A stretch of 64,000 nt of DNA, from positions 21,470,350 to 21,534,349 of the forward strand of contig CM040452.1 of assembly GCA_022749755.1 (NCBI GenBank). Direction: 5' to 3'. The notes under the pieces are model-generated. The model was given only the letters and a program-made list of their open reading frames with translations. It ran no database searches and was not told the DNA's origin. The translations under genes were made by a program, and so were the position numbers. This document shows, one piece after another, positions 22,833 to 33,340 of the stretch. Numbering within the stretch: position 1 is the first letter of the stretch; each line of letters begins with the position of its first letter. The stretch is from Azadirachta indica. Its lineage: Eukaryota; Streptophyta; Magnoliopsida; Sapindales; Meliaceae.

Positions 22833-24802
22833 TATTGATTGAGGTTAGCACGTCTGTTCATTTAAGCAGGGAATCGCGGAGGAAGAAGAGGCAAAGTTTT
22901 CAACATTTTTTGGAAGCTATAAAACTGGTTTTCAGTCCAAGCTTGCAAACCCCATCACACATCATTTTGCCCACTTTGTTGGACCCACCAATTTTTTTAA
23001 ATTATTATTTTTTTAATGGGTGGACTCTGGGAGCAGAATTTCTTCGGCCCTCAAAGTGAAAGTGCCTCGATTATTTTATGTTTTTGGCAATGCGACAAAC
23101 GCTTCCATCTTCTTTCTGTTTATGATGAGGATTTGTTTTGTGGTGGGCACGTCGGAAATTTAGAAGCTCGCTTGATCGATAGTGGAATATTTCAACCAAA
23201 TTCAGATTTTAATTGTGGATAAACTCAAGGGACAATAACTCACAGGTCCATTATTTTTCATTTTTTCTCGGATAAACGTAATAATTTGTTTATATATAAC
23301 AAACGGATCTCTCATCCATGTTGATGAACATGATGACTAAAATACTCCTGTACTGTGGTTATAATAATTTTGTGATTTTAAAGCAAGAGACAGAATTTGT
23401 CATAAATAAATAAATCTAAGGATTTAATTGTTATTGTTGCATAAACTTCTTGATGTGATCTCATTACTTAATTAGATCCTCAAATATTAATAATAAATGT
23501 CTTGTTATTTAATAATGATTTTAAATACATTTATCAACTAAAATATTTTTTTATTATTTACGATTATTGACATCTTTAACTTGCGTCCTTATGTCACGTA
23601 TTAACACAACTATTATAAGAAAACTGTGTGTTTTGATTGAAATCAATAAAATGTATAAAACTTTGACTACCATAATAATTTATTTTACTTTAGCTGAAAT
23701 AGGAGACAAAATTCTCACTCAGAGTAAAAAAATTAGACCCTTCATTAATTTACTTTTTATAACTAGGGACGAGGATGAATGGTTTTGCTTAAACAAGTAT
23801 TTTACTTATTTTAAAATATACATTGATTTTTTAAATTTTTTTAGTTAAAAATATTATTAAATAAATTGTGCATTTAAACAACTATTTTTGAAGATACTGA
23901 TGAAAATAATACTAAAACGGTCCCTAACGCTTTTTCGGTATTAAACGTTTGATCTCCGTTGGGCCAATGTTGCTCCTTTTCTCCATTTGCTGCGAGGGAA
24001 TCTTAACCGTCTGATTTAACTTCTGAACCATCAAATGTTAATGTCACTGATAACGGAACACCGTGGCCCACCCTGAACATAAAAGCCAATTGCTTCTTCA
24101 GCCGTTGATAAATAAGCACGCGAGGCCGGTCAAATGTTATTTTCACACCCCTTTTTAATCAGTAGATGCGTAAAATTAACTGTATCTTTTGAAAAATAAA
24201 TTTACTAATTATGAGTTTTAATTAATTTAATTAATAAATTTTAATATGTTATAAAAAAATGAAATTCGCATTCGGTTCACATCATAAATGGCGAGCTATA
24301 AGTGACTGTTAATTAATTTTTTTTAAGTTTTTACCCTTATTATATTAAATATAGATTTTTGGATTATAGTATGGACAAATTTATCTTTTTAACTCCTGAC
24401 AAACTTCGACGATGATGTTAATAAAAATAATAATAAGAGCTTTTAGAACGTTAACAAAAGAAATCTTGCTTATATTGTGCTTGAGTTGTATTTAATTTTA
24501 TTTATTAAATAAAAAATGATAAGGTTGCAAGGGTGAGTTACACTCTCTTGTTAGACGAGTGGGCAACCTTTGAGTCACAACCCCTCTTGCTTCGGTGGTT
24601 CTGGTACAGTATCTCACCACAAAAGCAGGTGGTGTTATCATTTCACTTCGAAGTCTTCGATGCACTGACGAACAAATCACATATTGCGAACGTCCACGAC
24701 CTTCAATAGACCTTCAACTTTTTCGTCTCCGCAATGAGTAGATCAGCGGTCAGAATTTCACCATATATTTCCGACCCCGCAATTCAACTATCATGGCCCC
24801 CA

Positions 24803-24991
24803 CACGTGCCGTACTTATGGTACTCCTTGGTTTTCTTTTTTTGGTTGAGCGGTTGATAACTTGCTCTGGAGTGACAATATTAAAATAATCAGAGATTGAT
24901 ATTCGCAATCTGATTGGTGGCGTGATTGGCGGGGAATTTAATGGGTCCTACTGAAACTCGGAATGATTTTCGTTTCAAATCTCGTCACGTG
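24803..24991. promoter_or_regulatory. Two G-box motifs (CACGTG)
   Basis: Perfect CACGTG hexamers occur at 24803-24808 and 24986-24991. They sit in the middle of a long divergent spacer, 2.6 kb from either gene, so any link to RCF3 or ABIL is speculative. Confidence 0.25.
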
Positions 24992-26778
24992 AACAGATTC
25001 GCCTTGTTCCTCTCACGATGTAAAATAGAGATAAAAAAGTCTTAGTTGGGCTGTGGCAGTGTTTGGTGGGCCTTGTTTACCATGTAATTTAATGGTAAGC
25101 TTTAAGTTAGTCTGGCCCATATTATATTATTCCTTTCGGCCTTTCTTTAATGAAGACAATTTGGGCCATCAGGAGATGGGTTGCCATTTTTTGATTGCTT
25201 TAAGATTTCTGTTGTGAGGTCACCTTTTGTAAGATATTTGACTTATGGTGGGTAAATAAAACTTAAAATTTAATCTCAAAATAGAAAAATAATTTTTTAT
25301 AATGTTAGATAATGCTGTAATATATTAAAAATTCCGTTCATTTTTCTAATTATTTCATTGTACTTTTGAATTTTTTAAAAATTATAATTATCAATTTTTG
25401 TTACTTTAATCAAGTTTTCTAAGGGATTTTTTTTTATTGGAATTTACATATAATTATCTACATATTTAAAAGTCATTTGATTTTTAACTTATATCTGAAT
25501 ATTTGATAAAAATATTTAAATATAATCAAGTTACAAATTTTAATTTAAATCTGAATGAGTAAATGTCTAAATAATTTAATATTTTTATTTTTTAAAAAAT
25601 ATTCCTATTTTATTAAATTATTTACTAACAAAATTAAAATTTTAATTAACTTTTTTTAACTTATCTTTTCTCTATTATGGATCCTCTCTATTTGTCTTCT
25701 CAATTCTACTTATTCTATACTTTTATTATTGTAATAAATTTGTATATTTAAATAATCACAACTATATTATAATATAACTTATTATTTTTATTTAATTTTT
25801 ATTGATTTATATCGTCGATTAAAAATTATTTTTTTGCAAAAACATATATCAAGTACATGAATAATATCATACTAATATAATTTATTAATTTTTTAAACAT
25901 ATCATTCAAATTAATATTTTTATTAAATTCAGATTTCAGTCATGTTTAGAGTTCAAACAAAAAAACAAACCCTACCTAAATAAAACTCGTAATTTTTAAA
26001 AGTTACAAATTAAAAAGAAAAAAAAAATATTACCAAAAGGTGCAAAAGTTATGTTATGTAGCTACCTTTTTTTTTTTCCTATGCATAGTTGGGATGATCG
26101 GACACACTTAAATATTTTCAGGTCATTCGAAATTTAAATAATAATGGATAAGGATACGGTGTTTTATGTGTGAGATTTTTCACTCTCATCTAAAAATTTT
26201 TAATTTTTAATATATACATACCCTTATTATTTTTTAATTTTTAATCACATAAGTAATAAATTAATAAATATTCCATTGAGAAATTATTTTAGAATTTATT
26301 TTATATTTGGTAACGAGAAATATGATAAATTTATTACAATCTTTTATTATTCTAATAATCATTTCACTAAATGCTCATTTAACTCACATCATTAACAAAC
26401 AAGCAAAATCTATTATCTATCCCTTTCTTTAATTTTGAATTTATAAACAATTGAGCATTAATATTGGTTAGTTTCCAATGATTTTTCATTTTTAATTACC
26501 ACAATAAAAACAAAATTAAAGTTCAAAGCCAACTTCCACAAAATTTTCGAAGTCAATTATTGTTGCCCATAAATTACTGTAAATTTAAAGTCATCACTTC
26601 TCTTATTTTAAGGTTGTAGACTGCAAAAAATAAAAAAAACGTGTTAAACAATATAAAAATAATAAGCAATAGATATTATATTACTTCAAAATCTTTATTA
26701 AAATAGGTTTTTAAATAGACTTGCTATTAATTATAAAACTCTTCACCTATGTTAGGAAAGATTTCATGCAAGGATAAG

Positions 26779-26973
26779 GACAACTAGGTCCCTAAATTTT
26801 AACAAAATAATAAAAAAGATATATTTTGATAATTTTAATGAATGAAACCCTGATTTAAATTTTTTTGAAGCTGTATATACTATATTGATTACTTGTCAGG
26901 ACCTATTTATTTTTGATTTTAATTAAAATATATTTTTATTTATTATTTCAATAAAATTCAGAAATTTGTTGTC
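26779..26973. mobile_element. MITE-like inverted repeat
   Basis: The left arm starts GACAACTAGGTCCCTAAATT and the reverse complement of the right arm starts GACAACAAATTTCTGAATTT. Both continue with AAATAATAAA and ATATATTTT, about 60 bases in total. The element is 195 bp with no coding capacity. Confidence 0.5.
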
Positions 26974-27487
26974 ACGGAGTTCAGAAGACTTAAATTAGTC
27001 AAGTGTGCGTGAGAAAATTAAAAAATTGATCCTTAAATAGTGGTATCTTCAAGGTGCCGCAAGACAATTACATTACAATGTTTTGGGCCTGTAACATCCT
27101 CTGTCTAGTAAATTGTATGTCCTCCTTTGTTATACTTTCGCAACTCGAGGGGCTACCTGTTAATATCCCATTTATATGCGTATAAGTTATCATTTTGTTT
27201 GCCAAATCAAACCGTTAATCTAAAATGCTGAAGGCTTCTAAACGGTGTCGGTTCATGCTCTGCTTTTTCCATTGTCACGTACACTACGGAGGGAAGTAAA
27301 GTATCAACGACAGTGCACTGAAAACCAATGAGTGCAGTTGGGGTTAGCAAATAAATTTCACTGTCTTCGCATTTCCATTTACTTCTTCTAGGGTTCAAAA
27401 CAAACAGAGAGAGTAACACGAGACAGTACTCGACAAGACAATACCAGGCCAGACCAGAAGCAATTTTTGTGGACTTGAGAAATTTAC

Positions 27488-27495
27488 AAACCCTA
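27488..27495 (+). promoter_or_regulatory. Telo-box-like motif in RCF3 leader
   Basis: AAACCCTA lies 82 bases upstream of the RCF3 start codon, in a leader-like stretch of higher GC. Confidence 0.3.
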
Positions 27496-27576
27496 GACCT
27501 CGGATTTGCATGATAAGGAAGAATTATTCATTTCCGGAACTTTGAATCTTAGACCGAAAACAAATTGAACAAAGAG

Positions 27577-30500
27577 ATGGACAGATCTAGATCGAAGAGG
27601 AATTACTACTACGACCACCAGGATTACGAGGGAGAAGCTACCATGGGTAGAACCAAACCTCGTTACAACCACCATTACGCTGGGAATAATTATCGCCACC
27701 GTGGCAACAATCCCACGAACAGTAATAACAACAATCGAGCATCTACAAACCCTAAAGATCCGAACTTGATGGTGACTACGACCTACCGCATTCTTTGTCA
27801 CGATATGAAAGCCGGTGGCGTAATTGGTAAGTCTGGTAGTATCATTAAGTCCATAAGGCAACATACCGGTGCGTGGATCAACGTGCATGAGTTGATACCA
27901 GGTGATGAGGAGAGGATTATTGAGATATCGGACACTAGGAGGAGAGACCCTGAAGGGAGAATGCCTTCATTTAGTCCCGCTCAAGAGGCGCTGTTTTTGA
28001 TTCATGATAGGATTCTTGAAAGTGACGGCGGAGGAGGGGGTTTTGGGTATGGCGAGGAGGAGGAGGAATATGGTGGTGGTGGGTTTAGAGGAGGAGGGAA
28101 TAGGGTGGCAACGAGAATGGTTGTGTCGAGAATGCATGTGGGCTGTTTGTTGGGGAAAGGAGGGAAAATTATTGAGCAAATGAGGATGGAGACCAAGACG
28201 CAGATTAGGATTCTACCTAGAGATCATACCTTGCCTCGATGTGTTTCGATGTCGGAGGAGATTGTTCAGGTTATCTGTTTATTGATTTTGTTGTGAACCG
28301 AATGGAAAATTGAATGCACAACTTTGAGTTATAGGAGTTACAGGTTTTGCTGCTTTGAATTTAGTATGTCAATAACTATTGGAAGGCATGAAGGACTAAA
28401 TAGTTCATTGATTGGTATCTGATCATTGGTATTATTGTTTAAAATGTTACCCATACTTTCATGGCCAGCTCAGTGGAAGAGCTTGGAGAGTAGTGTGTAC
28501 TCTGCTTTGAAGAAACATAGACTGCTTTGGTCACTCACAGGGAACTTGCTTATTTATCAACCGTTTAAGATTGACTTGGACAATTTTAAACATTGTGATT
28601 CCTAGCCAATAATGCTGGTTCTTGTTATAATTTAACTTATGTCTACCTTGAGACTGCTGCCTCTTTATGTCTTGTGATGGTTTAAAAATAGAGATTAGTA
28701 TATTACCTCTCAAAATATGATTGTAGACGTTCATTTATGCATGTCATCTATTTAGATAAAAAATTTCATGAGAAGTTACCCTATGACATTGTCACTCAAA
28801 TAACATTCTTTGATTGCATGAGGAATTTGGTTGGCATCTATTTTATGCTTTGTGGAAATGTTCTTCTTTCAATATCAGCCATGTATAGCAAAGGATGACT
28901 TACAATATGCAAATAATGATTGTTTATCATGAATTTTCAGTGTGGGCAATCAAGTTCTTGACTGCATAGCTTGAATTGTGAGTCATTCTGTTGTGTTTTT
29001 GCTCTTGTTGAATTCGTCTTAGTGCATAGCCTGATCTCTGTGAAGTTGGTACTTTTTGATGATTTGACACTTGAGGACCTTAGGTAAAGTATGTTTATTG
29101 TAGTTTTTTCTCTAGAAAGTTGCTGAAAGTAATACTTTGTTGAGGAGATCAAGGTCTCTTTGAGTTTATCAACCTTAAGGGTTATAGTATCATTGAATTT
29201 ATTAACTATAGTATGCTGGTGTTTGTGCACTCTCTATTATTCTATAGCGACTGCTGATATGAATTTTTCATAACTAGTTTGACTGGTGCTAATTTCTATT
29301 ATTGGTTTAATGCTGTTCTCTCGATGAATATTGGCCCTCTGATGCACATTGAACATTTACTCAAATGGCTTCTTTCTATGATATCCTTGTCTTGCAGGTT
29401 GTAGGTGATATTAATGCTGTGAAGAATGCTGTAGCAATTATTTCTTCACGTTTGAGGGAAAGTCAACATCGTGACCGCAGTCATTTCCATGGACGATTAC
29501 ATTCACCAGACAGGATTTTCCCTGATGATGATTATATTCCTCATATGAACAACACAACTCGACGACCATCCATGGATGGGGCACGCTTTTCTGGCTCTAA
29601 TTACAGGAGTAATAACTATGGTTCACGTACCTCTGGTTATTCAATTGAAGCTGGGGCCGTTACCATGTCGGACAGTGCACAGCCCTTTTATAGTGAGGAC
29701 CTTGTGTTCCGAATGCTTTGTCCAAATGACAAGGTAGATAGAGTTATTGGAGAGTCTGAGGGCATAATAGAATTGCTTCAAAATGAAATCGGTGTTGATG
29801 TGAAGGTTGCTGATCCTGTGGATGGTTCAGATGAACAGATAATTATAATTTCTTCTGAGGAGGTACTTATCTTTATCTATATGCAGTAAGCTAGGTGCGA
29901 GTCTCTGTTTCTTTCATTTATCTGGTATTTTGGTAGTAATGCTATTTCTTTGCATTTTCCTTTCTGGCTCTAAGGTTCTTTACGATTGTTTGGAACTTTG
30001 TATTTAGTAAAATAACTGTTCTTCATTTTTTTATAAATGTTTTTCTTTTCATCATGAACATGAACCTATTTTTCTTTCAACAGAAAAGGGGCTCTGACAT
30101 ATCTTTTGGTTTTCATCTGGCTTAGGCGCCTGATGACGAGCTTTTTCCAGCACAAGAAGCCTTGTTGCATATCCAGACTCGCATTGTTGATCTAATTGCA
30201 GATAAAGACAATATCATAACTACTAGATTACTTGTCCCATCAAGCGAAATTGGTTGTTTAGAGGGAAGAGATGGATCATTGTCTGAAATCAGGAGATCAA
30301 CTGGTGCTACCATACAGATCCTGCCAAGGGAAGAAGTTCCAGCATGCGTATCTGGGAGTGATGAACTTGTACAGGTTTGTCATTAATATATCTAATAGTC
30401 TATGAAGCCCAGACATGTTAGATGTTTGATGTTCCAAGCATTCTGCAAGTATTTGTGTAACGGAAGTATGTAATCAAGAGGAGTTCAGATAAATAAAATA

Positions 30501-31893
30501 TTATATGATGCACATGCACAGGTTTGGTTTTGTTGTGTGTATGGGATGTAATATGTGAACACTCCTGATGCTGTGTCAAACTTATCAATTTTGCAAGTCT
30601 CCTCCTTGTGTATGTATGTTTCTTATTTGATGCGTGTGATGCATATTTAGTCACCCAATAAAGATTTGGTGTACAAAATTGATGGTTTCACTTTCGGTTT
30701 TCCTGAATGATGTTTGCCCTTCATACAGATCATAGGAGAGATAAAAGCAGCACGAGATGCTCTTGTTGAGGTGACAACAAGATTGCGGAGTTATTTGTAT
30801 AGGGATTTCTCTCAGAAAGAGACGCCACCATCTTCTATATCTGCGGCAGGCCCTGCTGGGAGTGCTGTGGGAACAGAGGCTGCTTCTCCTAATAACATAA
30901 CTCTGGCTCGTGAAGCGCAGATTGGTGGTGCTGATCCTCCTGCTGCACAACATCAGAATGTGCAAACTGTGGCAACATCGCAGCCATCAAAGGTTGTTCT
31001 TATTGATGGATTAGTGGCCATTTTTCTATTAATATTTCTTTCTCCTTTTTTGCATTGCATTCTCTTTATTGGCTATTACAGATGGCTTTTGGGAAATGGG
31101 GATAGATAATTGGCCCAACTTAACTCTGGTCCTAATTATGGAAATTTTTTGCAACAAGTGTGACTTGTTCCTCATTTTGTAGGAAGCTGCAGGTTCTGTC
31201 AGTGAAACTGTGAAGCAGAACGAGAGTGAATGGCGTGAAGATGTGCCAACTGCAATTAACAGGTAGCAAATCTCAGCTCCATTTTTCTATTCTAGGGCTT
31301 CAAGAAATTAAGGAGCCATCCACATAATACATCATACGTATTAGACTTTTCTGTGAGGAAGGCATCAATACTAAAGTACTCTCCCACTTATAGTGTACAT
31401 CTTATTCATTGACAGAGCCCCAGTAGCACTTGTCACTAGGAGTACACTGGAAGTTGTCTTACCAGATTATGCAGTTCCCAAGCTTATGCCAAAGTCAAAA
31501 AATCTGCTTGCACGTTTGAGCGAGGTAAGTTTGCTCTTGCATCTAGTCAACCTACTTAATTTTATCTAAAGTTTAGATCTGATCAAATAGTTTATCTTTT
31601 TGACATCTATTTTATCCAAACAGATATCCGGTGCCACTGTATCACTGGTAGATGATAGAGGTGAGGCGACTCAAAAGATCATTCAAATATCAGGTACTCC
31701 AGAGCAGGCCGAAAGAGCCCAGAGCGTGCTTCAAGGCTTTATTTTGAGCAGTAAGTCTCTGTTTCTCTCTATGTCTGTTATTGTTGGTGGATGGGTGGAC
31801 AATTATTTGTTTTAAGTCTCCTTAAAAAGTGGAATTCTCTGTTAATCCAAGGTTGATTTTGTTTGATTAGCTCAAGTAGAAGATGGATTATAA
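27577..31893 (+). CDS. RCF3: KH-domain RNA-binding protein RCF3/HOS5/SHI1
   Basis: Eight exons join in frame to 669 residues: 27577-28269, 29398-29862, 30126-30374, 30729-30992, 31183-31262, 31416-31524, 31624-31750 and 31871-31893. The N-terminus MDRSRSKRNYYYDHQDYEGE is rich in Arg, Tyr and Asn. KH1 has an intact loop (GKSG, 84-87), KH2 has GKGG (193-196), KH3 has GESE (about 349) without the second Gly, KH4 has GRDG (433-436), and a C-terminal KH-like unit (about 593-662) lacks a GXXG loop. The order, the end (ISGTPEQAERAQSVLQGFIL) and the blocks SIIKSIRQHTGAWINVHEL and MPSFSPAQEALFLIHDRIL match Arabidopsis RCF3 (At5g53060). There it is a nuclear-speckle protein that affects pre-mRNA splicing, capping and polyadenylation together with the phosphatase CPL1, and heat and salt stress responses. 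The first intron is 1.1 kb. Confidence 0.97.
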
Positions 31894-32439
31894 GCTGAGA
31901 ACTTGGAGCTGGGCATGGTGGAATTTATAGATGAAATCGAATGTATTGTGTTTAAAATACCTGTCACTTGGCTGCTATTTTGGATCATAAATTTTCAAGA
32001 GTTCCAATGTAAATGATGTAACTTGGTGAGCTCATAAGTTTTCTTTCAATGCTTCAATTTTCCTGTATCAATGCAACATTTTAATTTACATTTTCCAATT
32101 GCCCTTTTTGCTTGTCTTGCATTTGCATCTCCAATCATTGCTTTGTTATTTCGTTTTTTACCCGCTGCCATACTCGACAGTTATTGATTTAATTCAATGA
32201 GAGCTGTAAATTTTCAATTCTACCCTAATTCCAAATGTGAAACTTATGACCATATATTTCTTCCATTCACGGGAAGAGAGTCAAAAATAGTTTTTAGAAT
32301 GGAAGGGAAATGATTAAAGGCAATAGGAGAAACAATTTATTTTCATGTGAACATTTGTAAGTTTATATGCAAATGTCATTAATTTGTTCGATAATCAACC
32401 TTTCCCCTAATCATTTCGTGATCATCACTAACTAATAAT

Positions 32440-32720
32440 GATTTTTTTTTTAGTACGGCTTCTGCTAGTATTATAACTAGAAGTCTACTAGTATTGGAAC
32501 TAGACATCTGCTAGGAGTTTAAATACAACTCATTGTAGCACTGTTTAGAATTTTTTGTACTTGTGGTGCGAGAGAAATTCACATATTTTTTGTGGGAAAA
32601 TTCCTAATATAACGTAGAGGAGCTCTGTAGATGGTAGGGATTGAACCCACACCCCCAAGGGGCACGCGATCTAAGCACTGGCTAACTCGTAACGATTGAC
32701 CCCCCTTCTTTTTGTTTTTA
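32440..32720 (-). mobile_element. tRNA-derived SINE-like element
   Basis: On the minus strand an A-box-like stretch (GTTAGCCAGTGCTTAGATCG, 32686-32667) is followed by a box B (GGGTTCAATCCC, 32648-32637) about 20 bases later. Then comes a non-tRNA body with TCCTCTACG and CTCTCGCACC. The head resembles a decayed tRNA gene but lacks a foldable anticodon arm. Right-hand end approximate. Confidence 0.5.
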
Positions 32721-33193
32721 TTGAAAAAAAATAAAGTTACTCTTAGAAAAATTAATGGGAATTTTTAACAGTAACAAACATTTAAAATTAATTTTTTTAA
32801 ATGATCATTACATATATTATATTACGAAAATGACTAATTTGGACTAAAATAGCTTTATAAAAACCTTTCAGAAAATAACCATAAAATACATTTATACAAG
32901 AGTATTTGGGTCTAAAAAAATTTAAATTAATTATTTTTAAAAAATATTTTAAATAATAATTATTATAAAAAATTCACCCAAATGTTAGTAATTTTCGTTA
33001 AATTTATAAAAATTAACTCGGGCGTAGTAATTGGTAAGGAGGGTGCTTATTAAGATGGCTTAAAAAAAATTAATTTGGCTGTAATATTTGTAAGGAGGGT
33101 ACTTACTGAATGGACGGGTGCATTTAGCACACTAGTCTGAGAACGGATCCATAACAATGAAAAGGAAGATGGGCGTAAAGTGCGGATGCCCAA

Positions 33194-33209
33194 GGCCCAT
33201 ATTAGCCCA
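33194..33209 (+). promoter_or_regulatory. Site II-type motifs upstream of TPR gene
   Basis: GGCCCA (33194) and AGCCCA (33204) are spaced ten bases apart, about 130 bases before the start codon. Paired site II elements are known in promoters of nuclear genes for organelle and growth functions. Confidence 0.4.
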
Positions 33210-33340
33210 AGCTTAAACAGAATTCACGACTAGGTGAGTCGACTCACTCTCTCACTCGGTTCTCGCTCATTTATAATAATATCTCGGTGCAAAATTTTCC
33301 GAAATTCTCTACTTAGCAATTCGCAACGCTAGCTCCTTCA

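Larger units (their letters stand above)
21817..27576. other. Divergent intergenic region between ABIL and RCF3 (5.8 kb)
   Basis: The ABIL leader and probable leader intron lie to about 22840, where a TAG trinucleotide run marks the end. Beyond that the DNA is AT-rich with no convincing gene; frames at 22835-23222 and 23567-23848 show no family. A GC-richer island lies at 24520-24790. CACGTG motifs occur at 24803 and 24986. A MITE-like inverted repeat lies at 26779-26973. The last 200 bases hold the RCF3 leader. Confidence 0.5.
31894..33340. other. Intergenic region between RCF3 and TPR gene
   Basis: Holds the RCF3 3' UTR, a tRNA-derived SINE-like segment on the minus strand (32440-32720), AT-rich sequence and the TPR gene promoter with GGCCCA and AGCCCA motifs at 33194-33209. 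Confidence 0.5.

Noticed and set aside
22835..23222. Open frames after the TAG repeat
   Set aside because: Lie in the ABIL promoter, with no recognisable domain and no splice support.
27493..28196. Antisense frames across RCF3 exon 1, including a Pro-rich one
   Set aside because: Created by GGN and GAG repeats of the Gly/Glu-rich linker on the coding strand.
28465..28500. CCAGCTCAGTGGAAGAGC resembling a tRNA A box
   Set aside because: No box B within the needed distance in RCF3 intron 1.
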